From NCBI GenBank assembly GCA_002422505.1, contig DIVX01000132.1:20727-42673 (forward strand): a DNA stretch of 21,947 bases, read 5' to 3'. Below the pieces are notes generated by a model. It saw nothing but the letters and a program-made list of their open reading frames with translations. It was not told the origin of the DNA and did not search any database. This document shows positions 14,690 through 21,947 of this stretch, piece by piece (positions within the stretch are counted from its first letter, which is position 1; every line of letters starts with the position of its first letter). Source of the DNA: Desulfovibrio sp. UBA6121 (GTDB lineage: Bacteria > Desulfobacterota > Desulfovibrionia > Desulfovibrionales > Desulfovibrionaceae). Position numbers and translations under genes: made by a program.

Positions 14690-15381
14690 GGGGTGTTCTC
14701 CTGGCCGGGGCGCAGCTTGGCTGCGATTTCACGCAGGGCTCGCAACTCCTCCGGGGTGTTGGCGTTCTTGAACGAGAGCAGGGCGGGATCAGCCTGGAGC
14801 AGGGTTTCCACGGGCAGCGGGTTCACGCGCACCCGGTCGAAGAAGCGGGTGATTTTGTGATCGCCACGGGCAAGCTGGGCCGAGATGTGCGGCAGGCAGC
14901 GGCGGGAATAGAACGCGCACAAAGGCTCGAAATAGCCGTCGGGCTTGAGCGGCAGCGTCACGTCGTCCTCCGGCCGCAGGTGGGCGTTTAGCGCCTCCAC
15001 CAATTGCGGCTGCAAAAAGGGCGTATCGCAAGCGGTAAGAAACACATGCTCCGTGCGGACGTTGGCCAGGGCGGTGTGAATGCCGGTGAGCGAACTGCAG
15101 TCGGGCAGGGCGTCCAGCACCAGGCGCAGGCCAGTACCGCCTGCTCCGGAGGGGCCGCTTGCATCTGCGCCGCACAAATTCTGATAGGGCTGCGGCTTCT
15201 TGGCCACCAGCAGCACCTCGGCGAAGCGCGGCACAAGCACCTCGCGCAGCCAGTCCAGAATGCTCTGCCCGCCCACTTGCAGCAGGGCTTTGGGCTCGCC
15301 GCCCATGCGCGTGGCCGCACCGCCGACGAGGATGGCGGCGCTTGCGGCAGGACGGGGGGCGGGGGTCAACGCAGTGAGCAT
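14686..15381 (-). CDS. mobA: Molybdenum cofactor guanylyltransferase (MobA family)
   Basis: MobA attaches GMP to Mo-molybdopterin, giving the guanine-dinucleotide cofactor used by DMSO-reductase-family enzymes such as formate dehydrogenases, which are abundant in sulfate reducers. The 231-residue protein has AAILVGGAATRMGGEPKALL (residues ~14-33), the nucleotide-binding start of the family, then TACDTPFLQP (magnesium-binding Asp; usually CDMP) and FKNANTPEEL (usually NxNTPEDL) near the C-terminus. An inserted Gly/Ala/Ser-rich segment (GADASGPSGAGGTG, ~71-84) is unusual. ATG 15381 has GGTG as a weak ribosome site. The first ~12 residues (LTALTPAPRPAA) are low-complexity, so a later start is possible. 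It is the first gene of the mobA-moeA unit. Confidence 0.87.
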   Translation of the reverse strand: MLTALTPAPRPAASAAILVGGAATRMGGEPKALLQVGGQSILDWLREVLVPRFAEVLLVAKKPQPYQNLCGADASGPSGAGGTGLRLVLDALPDCSSLTGIHTALANVRTEHVFLTACDTPFLQPQLVEALNAHLRPEDDVTLPLKPDGYFEPLCAFYSRRCLPHISAQLARGDHKITRFFDRVRVNPLPVETLLQADPALLSFKNANTPEELRALREIAAKLRPGQENTP

Positions 15382-15573
15382 TCACCATTCATACGTTCTG
15401 ACGCAACTTTCGGCAACATGTCGGCAGGAGATTTCTCTCGAAAAGTGGCGGGCCGGTCCGGCAGCCCCTTGAGGCGAGTGCCCCGAGCGTGTATCCATGC
15501 CTAGAACGACGCGCGCCGGTTGCCTCTTTGCGGGGCAAACGGCCCGACGCCAAGCCTTCCCCTGGAGCGATAC
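15382..15573. other. Divergent intergenic region between mobA and the acyl-CoA synthetase
   Basis: About 190 nt that must hold promoters for both directions. I could not find a convincing sigma70 pair on either strand. A short palindrome-like GAGATTTCTC lies at about 15429-15438, with no clear role. Confidence 0.35.
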
Positions 15574-17676
15574 GTGGACCAGCGCGCCCTGCAGGCTTTC
15601 TTCGCACCCAAAACCGTCGCCGTCATCGGCGCTTCGGCCACGCCCGGCAAGGTGGGCAACGCCGTGGTGGCCAACATGCTGGCCGCCGGGTTCCGTGGAC
15701 GCCTGTACCCCGTGAATCCCAAGGGCGGCACGGTGGAAGGCCTTGCCGTGGTCCGCACGACGGCGGAACTGCCCGGCGGCATCGACCTGGCCGTGTTCGC
15801 CGTCCCGCGCGACCACGTTCTGCCCGCCTTCGAGGCCCTGGCCGCACGCGGGCTTAAGGCGGCCATAGTGCTCAGCGCGGGCTTCCGCGAGGCCGGGCGC
15901 GAGGGCTACCGCCTGGAGCGCCAGCTGGCCGCCCTGGCCCTGGCGCACGGCATCGCCCTGCTGGGCCCCAACTGCCTGGGCATGATGAACACGGCCCACG
16001 GCGTCAACGCCAGTTTTTCCGCCTCGCAGCCGGTGCCCGGCAACGTGGCCTTTTGCTCGCAGTCTGGCGCGCTTTGCCAGGCCATTCTCGACTGGGCGCG
16101 GGGCGAACGCTTCGGCTTTTCCAAGTTCATCAGCCTGGGCAACAAGGCCGTGCTGAACGAGGCGGCCCTGTTGCCGCACCTGGGCAACGACGCGGCCTCC
16201 AAGGTCATTGTGGGCTACATGGAAAACGTGGAGGGCGGCGAGGAATTCGTGCGCGTTGCGCGCGAGGTGAGCCGCAAGAAGCCGGTCATCATGCTCAAGG
16301 CCGGGTCCACCAACGCCGGAGCCAAGGCGGCCAGCTCCCACACCGGGGCCATTGCCGGGTCCGACGACGCCTGCGCCGCAGCCTTCCGTCAGTGCGGCAT
16401 CGTGCGCGCGCCCGACCTGGAATCGCTGTTCTTCTTGGCCGAGGCCTTCGCCAGCCTGCCCCTGCCGCGCGGCCCCAACGTGGCCGTGCTTTCAAACGCG
16501 GGCGGGCCGGGCATCCTCGCCGCCGATGCCTGCGAAAAAACCCAGCTGCACATGGCCCGGCTTTCGCCGGAAACCATCCAGCGTTTGCAGGCCGCGTTGC
16601 CGCCCTATGCCTCGGTGTATAATCCGGTGGATATCATCGGCGACGCCGGGGCCGAGCGCTACCGCAAGAGCCTGGAGGCGGTGCTCGACGATCCCTTGGT
16701 GCACGCGGTGCTTTTGCTCATAGCCCCCACCGCCATGGTGGAGATCGAGGCCACGGCTGCGGCCATAGCCCAAGTGGCCAACCGCTCGCCCAAGCCGGTC
16801 ATGACCTGCCTGCTGGGCCGCGCCCACGGCAGCATAGGCCGCGACATTTTGCGCCAGGCCGGGCTGCCGTGCTATGCCTTCCCGGAACCGGCCCTGCGCA
16901 GCATTGAGGCCATGTACGCCTACGCCCAGTGGCGGCAGAAGCCGGTGCCCGTATACGAACCGCCCCGGCGCAACCTGGAGGCCGCCCGCACGCTGGTGGA
17001 AAACGCCATGGCCCAGGGCAGGCAGGAGCTGGTGGACTTTGACGCCAGGGAGCTGCTGGGGGCCTACAACCTGCCTACGCCCGCAACCGAGCTGGCGCGC
17101 AGCAGCGAGGAAGCCGCCCAGGCGGCCGAGGCCCTGGGCGCGCCTGTGGCGCTCAAAATCTTTTCGCCCTTGCTGGCCCACCGCACAGACGTTGGCGGCG
17201 TGATGCTGGGCCTGAGCGGAGCGCAGGAGGTGCGCCTGGCCTTCAAAGAGCTCACCGCCCATGTGCGGCGCATCCGGCCGGAGGCCCCCCTTTCCGGCTG
17301 CCTGGTGCAGGCCATGGCACCGGCGGGCTCGCTGGAAGTCATCGTCTCCATGCGGCGCGACGAGCAGTTCGGCCCGGTGCTGATGTTCGGCCTTGGCGGC
17401 ATCCATTCGGAAATCTTGAAAGACATTTCACACCACCTGACCCCCTTGAGTCGCGACGAGGCTTTTGGCATGATCCGTTCCATCCGCTCCTACCTGCTGC
17501 TCAAGGGCGTGGACGGAGAGCCTGCCGTGAACCTCCGCGCCCTGGAGGACGTTCTGCTTGGCCTTGCGGCCCTGGCGCAGGACTTCCCCCAGGTCTTCGA
17601 GGCGGAACTCAACCCGGTGCTGGTGAATCATGAGGGCGCGCTGGTGGCCGAGGCCCGGTTCACCCTGCGCAATTGA
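15574..17676 (+). CDS. ADP-forming acetyl/acyl-CoA synthetase, fused alpha-beta subunits
   Basis: This cytoplasmic enzyme interconverts acyl-CoA + ADP + Pi and acid + CoA + ATP. The 700-residue product has a CoA-binding Rossmann domain (VAVIGASATPGKVGN near the N-terminus) and succinyl-CoA-ligase-like domains (LLGPNCLGMMN, FCSQSGALCQAILDW). The phosphohistidine loop is AASSHTGAIAGSDDA (H256). The C-terminal ATP-grasp (beta) part runs from ~470, with SPLLAHRTDVGGVMLGL holding the second histidine (H536) and ELNPVLVNHEGALVAEAR at the end. Both phosphate-relay histidines are present, so it should be active. The start is GTG 15574 with GGAG at 15564-15567; an upstream in-frame TTG at 15520 lacks support. 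In sulfate reducers it could make ATP from acetyl-CoA. The next gene is 73 nt downstream. Confidence 0.92.
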   Translation: MDQRALQAFFAPKTVAVIGASATPGKVGNAVVANMLAAGFRGRLYPVNPKGGTVEGLAVVRTTAELPGGIDLAVFAVPRDHVLPAFEALAARGLKAAIVLSAGFREAGREGYRLERQLAALALAHGIALLGPNCLGMMNTAHGVNASFSASQPVPGNVAFCSQSGALCQAILDWARGERFGFSKFISLGNKAVLNEAALLPHLGNDAASKVIVGYMENVEGGEEFVRVAREVSRKKPVIMLKAGSTNAGAKAASSHTGAIAGSDDACAAAFRQCGIVRAPDLESLFFLAEAFASLPLPRGPNVAVLSNAGGPGILAADACEKTQLHMARLSPETIQRLQAALPPYASVYNPVDIIGDAGAERYRKSLEAVLDDPLVHAVLLLIAPTAMVEIEATAAAIAQVANRSPKPVMTCLLGRAHGSIGRDILRQAGLPCYAFPEPALRSIEAMYAYAQWRQKPVPVYEPPRRNLEAARTLVENAMAQGRQELVDFDARELLGAYNLPTPATELARSSEEAAQAAEALGAPVALKIFSPLLAHRTDVGGVMLGLSGAQEVRLAFKELTAHVRRIRPEAPLSGCLVQAMAPAGSLEVIVSMRRDEQFGPVLMFGLGGIHSEILKDISHHLTPLSRDEAFGMIRSIRSYLLLKGVDGEPAVNLRALEDVLLGLAALAQDFPQVFEAELNPVLVNHEGALVAEARFTLRN

Positions 17677-17749
17677 TCTGACGCATTGAAGACACCCTGC
17701 GTCCGCATGCGCCCCGAGCCTTTTGGCGAGCGCGCAAGGAGGAAATAGA

Positions 17750-18817
17750 ATGGTTGGCGTGTACATAGGCTCCACCACGGGCTACTCTGGCAAAAACCTC
17801 ATCGCCATGTCCCTTGGCCTGCGCTTCAAGAAGCTTGGGCTCAAGGTGGGTTACATGAAGCCCGTTGGCGCCGTGCCCCGCAAAGAGGACGGCAAGCCCG
17901 GCGACGAGGACGCCATGTTTCTGCAAGAGGTGCTGGGCCTGCGCCAGGACCCCTCCCTGGTGACACCGGTGGTGGTGACGCGGGAATTCACGCGCCGCGC
18001 CTTCAGCGAAGGCATCGGCGACCTGCTGCCCGGCATTGTGGAGGCGTACGCCAAGCTCTCCGAGGGCAAGGACGTGATGATCATCGCCGGATCGGGCAAT
18101 TTCCTCGGCTCCGGCACGTATTGCGGGCTCGACGGAGTAAGCGTTTCCCGCGCGCTGGGGGCCAAGGCCGTGGTTATCGACCGTCATAAGAATGAGCTCA
18201 AGTACGACTATCTGCTGCGCTGCCGCGAGGCCCTGGGCGACGATCTGGCCGGAGTCATCCTGAACGACATTCCCGAAGACGCCCGCGGGGAGGTGGACGA
18301 ACTGCTGGTGCCGTTCTTCCGCCGCAAGGGCGTGCCGGTGCTGGGCGTCATCGCCTCTGACCCCATCATGAGCGCCATAAAGGTGAGCGACCTGGCGGAA
18401 CGCCTGGGCGGCAAGGTCATAAGCGCGCACCACAAGGCCGACCGCGTGGTGGAGAATTTCCTCATCGGCACCATGCAGGTGGAAAACTTCCTGGCGCATT
18501 TCGTGCGGCACAAGAACTCGGCCATCATCGTCGGCGGCGACCGTTCCGACGTGCAGCTGGTGGCCCTGGAGGGCAGCTGCCCGTGCCTCATCCTTACCGG
18601 TAACCTGCACCCCAACGACATCATCCTCACCCGTTCGGAAGTGCTGCAAACCCCCATCATCATGGTGCGAGAGGACACGTTCTCCGTGGCCAAGAAGATG
18701 GAGAACATCCTCTCACGCCACAAGCTGCGCGACATGATCAAGGTCAACCACGGGGTGAACCTGGTGGCCAGCGCCCTTGATTTCGATCTGCTTCGCCAGC
18801 GCCTCGGCATGGAGTGA
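17750..18817 (+). CDS. BioD/Pta-N-like P-loop protein with DRTGG domain
   Basis: The 355-residue product has a P-loop at its very start (GVYIGSTTGYSGKN, K15), in a dethiobiotin-synthetase-like NTPase domain (~1-205). A DRTGG domain follows (~210-330), with VSDLAERLGGKVISAHHKADR and IIVGGDRSDVQLVALEG. This is the architecture of the N-terminal regulatory half of long phosphotransacetylases (Pta), but the acetyltransferase domain is absent. Proteins of this type are annotated as 'phosphotransacetylase family' or 'AAA family ATPase' and have no established reaction. ATG 17750 is chosen because AAGGAGG lies 7 nt upstream; an upstream open extension lacks this. Its position beside the ADP-forming acetyl-CoA synthetase suggests a role in controlling acetyl-CoA/acetate metabolism. 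Confidence 0.88.
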   Translation: MVGVYIGSTTGYSGKNLIAMSLGLRFKKLGLKVGYMKPVGAVPRKEDGKPGDEDAMFLQEVLGLRQDPSLVTPVVVTREFTRRAFSEGIGDLLPGIVEAYAKLSEGKDVMIIAGSGNFLGSGTYCGLDGVSVSRALGAKAVVIDRHKNELKYDYLLRCREALGDDLAGVILNDIPEDARGEVDELLVPFFRRKGVPVLGVIASDPIMSAIKVSDLAERLGGKVISAHHKADRVVENFLIGTMQVENFLAHFVRHKNSAIIVGGDRSDVQLVALEGSCPCLILTGNLHPNDIILTRSEVLQTPIIMVREDTFSVAKKMENILSRHKLRDMIKVNHGVNLVASALDFDLLRQRLGME

Positions 18818-18974
18818 CGCGGCCATTGTTTTTGTGTATCTGTGCCTGGGCGGATGCGTTCCCTGGAGGAGGGCCTCCGCACCGACTTCGGCTCCGGCCC
18901 GCCGCCCGCCGGAATAGCCCTGCGGCGCAAGCCTTTGAAGGATAGCCCCGACGCCCCATCACACAGGAGAGTTC

Positions 18975-19394
18975 ATGCGTCATGACCCGCTGCTGAAAAA
19001 AATAGCCGCCCCGTGCGCGGCCCTTGTGATTACCGCCTTGTGGCTTTTGCCGGTGCTGGCCCAGGGCCCGGCCTCCAACTTGGCCGACCCGTCCTTCACC
19101 CAGCCCATGGCGCTTTCCGTGCCCTTCAAGCACAACGAGCACAACACCAAGGCGAAGATCGTGAAGTGCGCCACCTGCCACCACGACTTCACCACGGGCA
19201 AGCGCGTAATGACGGGCAGAAGCGTCACCGAGCGGCGCTGCTCCGCCTGCCACAACGCCCAGCCCGGCCCGGACGACACCATTCCGGGCCTGATGACGGC
19301 CTACCATACCCTGTGCCAGGACTGCCACCGCGCCAAAGGCCAGGGGCCGCTCAAGTGTTCCGAATGCCACGTGAAGCAGGCCAACCCTTCCTAG
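18975..19394 (+). CDS. Periplasmic tetraheme cytochrome c3 (class III) family protein
   Basis: A 139-residue precursor with a signal peptide (LLKK, then a hydrophobic stretch to VLA, cleavage predicted after A29). The mature part has four heme-binding motifs: CATCH (C65-H69), CSACH (C89-H93), CQDCH (C114-H118) and CSECH (C128-H132). Exactly four other histidines remain (H53, H56, H70, H111), placed as in cytochrome c3: HxxH before heme 1, H directly after the first CxxCH, and one just before the third motif. This predicts four bis-histidine hemes. Unlike classical c3, all four motifs are CxxCH; none is CxxxxCH. It should shuttle electrons in the periplasm, for example from hydrogenase or formate dehydrogenase to membrane complexes. 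The ATG has AGGAG 5 nt upstream. Confidence 0.93.
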   Translation: MRHDPLLKKIAAPCAALVITALWLLPVLAQGPASNLADPSFTQPMALSVPFKHNEHNTKAKIVKCATCHHDFTTGKRVMTGRSVTERRCSACHNAQPGPDDTIPGLMTAYHTLCQDCHRAKGQGPLKCSECHVKQANPS

Positions 19395-19455
19395 CGGCCA
19401 GACGGGGCCTTGGCCTCTGGTTTACGCCGCGTACCGCGTAGGCGGCAGGACAAAG

Positions 19456-19483
19456 AAAAGGCCGGGATTCCCCGGCCTTTTTT
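19456..19483. terminator. Bidirectional terminator between cytochrome c3 and the thioesterase
   Basis: AAAAGGCCGGG (19456-19466) and CCCGGCCTTTT (19471-19481) enclose a 4-nt loop, with T-runs on both strands (TTTTTT after the stem on plus; TTTTTCTTTG on minus). It lies between the convergent stops and can serve both genes. Confidence 0.92.
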
Positions 19484-19490
19484 CGTTGCG

Positions 19491-19910
19491 CTATTTGCCG
19501 CGCCGGATGTTGTACACCGCCCGGCCCACGGCCACATGCCGGTCCGGCTCGCCCTCGCTCCAAAGCACCACATGGGCGTTGCCCACCCGGTTGCCCAAAA
19601 GCCGCACCTCGGCTTCGGCATACAGATCCTTGGCCCCGGCGGGGCGCAGGTAGTCCACGGAAAGGTCGATGGTGGCGATGCGGTCCTCCAGATGGCAGCT
19701 GGTCCACACGGCGAAGCCCCCGCACACGTCCACCAGGGTGGAAAGCACGCCGCCATGCAAAGCGGGCCTGCGCGGATCGCCCACCAGCTCCGGCCTGAAG
19801 GGCACGCGCAGACGCACGTGCCCTTCGCGCAGCTCCGCAACGCGGATGCCCAGGAGCTTGTTGAAGGGCAGGCCCTCTTCGATGATCTCCTTGAGTTTGG
19901 CTAAATCCAT
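19491..19910 (-). CDS. PaaI-family hotdog-fold thioesterase
   Basis: The 139-residue product fits the PaaI/YbdB-type single hotdog domain. The signature ALHGGVLSTLVDVCGG contains HGG (H52-G54) and D61 at the expected spacing, with the helix that packs in the hotdog core. FNKLLGIRVAEL at the start, IDLSVDYLRPAGAKDLYAEAEV in the middle and VAVGRAVYNI at the end also fit. Such enzymes cleave acyl- or hydroxyaryl-CoA thioesters in the cytoplasm; the substrate is unknown. The gene starts 8 nt after hslU, so it is probably the last gene of the xerC-hslV-hslU operon, and it ends at a strong terminator. Confidence 0.88.
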   Translation of the reverse strand: MDLAKLKEIIEEGLPFNKLLGIRVAELREGHVRLRVPFRPELVGDPRRPALHGGVLSTLVDVCGGFAVWTSCHLEDRIATIDLSVDYLRPAGAKDLYAEAEVRLLGNRVGNAHVVLWSEGEPDRHVAVGRAVYNIRRGK

Positions 19911-19918
19911 GTCCGCTC

Positions 19919-21298
19919 CTACAGAATATAGCGCGACAGGTCGCGGTTCTCCACAATGTCCGCCAATTGCCCGCGCACATAGTCCTGGTCCACGGTCACG
20001 CTTTGTCCGCCCATGTCCGAGGCCTCGAAGGAGACTGTGGCCAGGAGCTTTTCCATGATGGTGTACAGCCTGCGCGCGCCGATGTTCTCGGCTTCCTCAT
20101 TGATGCGCTGGGCCGTGGCCGCTATCTCGCGCAGGGCGTCGTCGGTGAAGGAGAGCGAAAGCCCCTCCGTGCCGAGCAGGGCGGAATACTGCACAGTGAG
20201 TGCGTTCTGCGGCTCGGTGAGAATGCGGTAGAATTCATCGGCCCCGAGGGCGGAAAGCTCCACGCGCAGGGGAAAGCGGCCCTGCAGCTCGGGGATGAGG
20301 TCGCTCGGCTTGGCGTAGTGGAAGGCCCCGGCGGCGATGAACAGGATGTGGTCGGTCTTGACCATGCCGTACTTTGTGTTCACCACGCAGCCCTCCACCA
20401 CGGGCAGCAGGTCGCGCTGCACGCCCTCGCGGGAAACATCCGGCCCGCCATGGTCCTGCCTGCTGGCGATCTTGTCCAGCTCGTCCAGGAAAATGATGCC
20501 GGATTGCTCCACGCGCTCGCGGGCGATGTCCTGCACCTTGTCCATGTCGATGAGTTTGTCGGATTCCTCCTGCACCAGGGCGTCGAAGGCGTCCTTGACC
20601 TTCATCTTGCGCAGCTTCTTTTTTTGCGGAAAAAACCGCCCCAGCATGTCCTGCACCTGGCCGCCCATGTCCTCCATGCCGGGAATGCCCATGATGGACA
20701 CGCCGGAACCTTCCTGGGTGGCTATCTCAAGCTCCACCATGCGCTCGTCGAGCTTGCCCTCGCGCCAGAGCTGGCGGAACTTCTCGCGGGTGGAATCGTT
20801 GGCGCTGGCGATGTGCGGCTCGGCCGACGGGGCGGCAGGGTCCGGGATGGGGGTGAAGGAGTACCCGCCGGGCTTGGGCGTGGGGCTTGGCAGCAGCAGG
20901 TCCAGCAGGCGCTCTTCGGCGTGCTTCTCGGCCCGCACGCGCACCTTCTCGCGCTCCTCGGCCCGCACCATGGTGATGCCGATCTCCATGAGGTCGCGGA
21001 TCATGGACTCCACGTCGCGCCCCACGTAGCCCACCTCCGTAAACTTGGTGGCCTCCACCTTGTGGAAGGGGCTTTTGGCAAGGCGCGCCAGCCTGCGGGC
21101 AATCTCGGTTTTGCCCACGCCCGTGGGGCCCATCATGATGATGTTCTTGGGCGCTATTTCTTCGCGTAGCTCCGGGTCCAGCCGTTGTCTGCGCCAGCGG
21201 TTGCGCATGGCAATGGCCACCATGCGCTTGGCCTCGCCCTGGCCAATGACGTACCTGTCCAGTTCGGAAACGATCTCTCGCGGGGTAAGGGAGCTCAT
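19919..21298 (-). CDS. hslU: ATP-dependent protease ATPase subunit HslU (ClpY)
   Basis: HslU is the hexameric AAA+ unfoldase that feeds substrates into the HslV peptidase. The 459-residue protein begins LTPREIVSELDRYVIGQ, as in all HslU. It then has Walker A GPTGVGKT (57-64), the pore motif EVGYVGRDVE (GYVG 90-93), the inserted I domain (~110-240), Walker B IIFLDELDKIA (268-278), sensor and arginine-rich segments (PELQGRFPLRVEL), and the C-terminal tail RDLSRYIL that docks between HslV subunits. The I domain contains a Pro-rich stretch (LLLPSPTPKPGG). Length is normal. The ATG overlaps the hslV stop by 4 nt, so synthesis is coupled. Confidence 0.97.
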   Translation of the reverse strand: MSSLTPREIVSELDRYVIGQGEAKRMVAIAMRNRWRRQRLDPELREEIAPKNIIMMGPTGVGKTEIARRLARLAKSPFHKVEATKFTEVGYVGRDVESMIRDLMEIGITMVRAEEREKVRVRAEKHAEERLLDLLLPSPTPKPGGYSFTPIPDPAAPSAEPHIASANDSTREKFRQLWREGKLDERMVELEIATQEGSGVSIMGIPGMEDMGGQVQDMLGRFFPQKKKLRKMKVKDAFDALVQEESDKLIDMDKVQDIARERVEQSGIIFLDELDKIASRQDHGGPDVSREGVQRDLLPVVEGCVVNTKYGMVKTDHILFIAAGAFHYAKPSDLIPELQGRFPLRVELSALGADEFYRILTEPQNALTVQYSALLGTEGLSLSFTDDALREIAATAQRINEEAENIGARRLYTIMEKLLATVSFEASDMGGQSVTVDQDYVRGQLADIVENRDLSRYIL

Positions 21299-21855
21299 TT
21301 CGCGGCCTCCCGCTCCTTGGTCTCAAGGGTGATGTTCTCGTTGGTGAAGACGCACAGTTCCGCCGCAATCTTCATGGCGGCCAGGGCGATGTCCTTGGCG
21401 CTCATTTGCGTATGGCGCTTAAGCGCGCGCGCAGCGGCCAGGGCGTATGACCCGCCGGAACCAATGGCCGCCATGCCGTCGTCGGGTTCGATGACATCGC
21501 CCGTGCCGGTGATGAGCAGGATGGTTTCCGCGTCGGCGGCCAGGATCATGGCCTCAAGCTTGCGCAGGTACTTGTCCGTGCGCCAGTCCTTGGCCAGTTC
21601 CACCGCGGCCCGGGTCAGGTTGCCGGAATAGGCCTCGAGCTTCTTCTCGAAGCGCTCGAACAGGGTGAAGGCGTCGGCCGTGGCCCCGGCGAATCCGGCC
21701 AGGACCTTGTTCTGATACAGGCGGCGGACCTTGCGCGCGCCGGACTTGACCACGGTGTTGCCCATGGTCACCTGCCCGTCCGCGGCCATCACCACCTTGC
21801 CCTCCTTGCGCAGGGCCAAAACGGTGGTGGACAATATATCAATTCTTTTCGTCAT
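21295..21855 (-). CDS. hslV: ATP-dependent protease peptidase subunit HslV (ClpQ)
   Basis: HslV is the dodecameric threonine peptidase of the HslUV protease. The 186-residue protein has TTVLALRKEGKVVMAADGQVTMGNTVVK, FAGATADAFTLFERFEKKLE, AAVELAKDWRTDKYLRKLEA and AIGSGGSYALAAARAL, matching E. coli HslV closely. The catalytic threonine should be T10 (first T of TTVLALR), so nine residues (MTKRIDILS) form a propeptide that must be removed; E. coli HslV loses only its initiator Met. A TTG at codon 8 could be an alternative start but lacks a ribosome site. The ATG lies inside the last codons of the upstream recombinase gene. Confidence 0.96.
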   Translation of the reverse strand: MTKRIDILSTTVLALRKEGKVVMAADGQVTMGNTVVKSGARKVRRLYQNKVLAGFAGATADAFTLFERFEKKLEAYSGNLTRAAVELAKDWRTDKYLRKLEAMILAADAETILLITGTGDVIEPDDGMAAIGSGGSYALAAARALKRHTQMSAKDIALAAMKIAAELCVFTNENITLETKEREAAK

Positions 21856-21947
21856 CTGCCTTGCCCCTGGCCCGCGGGTGGGCCTGGTCGTAGATTTTTA
21901 GCAAATGGTCCATGGTCAAGTGGGTGTATTTCTGGGTGGTGGAAAGG
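21839..21947 (-). CDS. Tyrosine recombinase XerC/XerD, C-terminal end (gene continues beyond window)
   Basis: On the minus strand the last 35 codons of a gene enter from the window edge and end at TGA (complement of 21839-21841). They read LSTTQKYTHLTMDHLLKIYD followed by a basic tail. TTQKYTHL holds the catalytic tyrosine of Xer-type site-specific recombinases (STTQxYTH), which resolve chromosome dimers. The gene overlaps hslV by 17 nt. The order xerC-hslV-hslU equals codV-codW-codX of Bacillus, which supports XerC rather than XerD. Confidence 0.85.
   Translation of the reverse strand, partial: LSTTQKYTHLTMDHLLKIYDQAHPRARGKADDEKN

Noticed and set aside
1..21947. CRISPR array, insertion sequence or phage element
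   Set aside because: No regularly spaced direct repeats, transposase, integrase (other than the housekeeping Xer end) or terminal repeats were seen.

Overview
This is a gene-dense, GC-rich stretch of bacterial chromosome. The content points to a sulfate-reducing deltaproteobacterium of the Desulfovibrio type (Desulfovibrionaceae). That is an inference from a periplasmic tetraheme cytochrome of the c3 family, an ADP-forming acetyl-CoA synthetase beside a Pta-N/DRTGG protein, MoeA/MobA, and the codon bias. I cannot name a species. No plasmid, phage, IS or CRISPR signature was seen.

Layout. (1) 1-2485, + strand: the C-terminal end of a beta-CASP/RMMBL metallo-hydrolase, then rsmD, coaD (GTG start inside rsmD) and miaA, tightly packed. 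They end at a bidirectional terminator. (2) 2556-5690, - strand: a DsbD/ScsB-like transmembrane thiol-disulfide protein followed by an iron-type alcohol dehydrogenase, read as one operon. (3) 5754-7754, + strand: tRNA-Lys(CTT) with its own terminator, then a well-formed sigma70-type promoter driving a DUF47 protein and a PiT-family phosphate permease. (4) 8038-11017, + strand: three genes with 4-nt stop/start overlaps. They encode a response regulator-PP2C phosphatase, a fused RsbW-like kinase plus RsbV-like STAS protein, and an Hpt/CheA-P2-like/STAS protein. (5) 11346-12644, - strand: a YuxH-type degenerate EAL-HDOD protein, convergent with region 4. (6) 13074-15381, - strand: tRNA-Thr(CGT) with promoter and terminator, then mobA-moeA (molybdenum cofactor). 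(7) 15574-19394, + strand: fused ADP-forming acyl-CoA synthetase, BioD/Pta-N-like DRTGG protein, tetraheme cytochrome c3. (8) 19491-21947, - strand: end of xerC/xerD, hslV, hslU and a PaaI-type thioesterase. The order xerC-hslV-hslU matches the Bacillus codVWX order.

The most interesting part is region 4. In the usual partner-switching pathway a PP2C phosphatase (RsbU), an anti-sigma kinase (RsbW) and its antagonist (RsbV) are separate proteins. Here the kinase and the antagonist are one polypeptide, and a strong Shine-Dalgarno plus ATG sits exactly at the domain junction. The same locus could therefore yield both a tethered and a free antagonist. The third protein adds an Hpt domain that could phosphorylate the receiver of the first, together with a STAS domain that has no serine at the switch position. 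No sensor kinase or sigma factor is encoded nearby, so the input and the final target are unknown.
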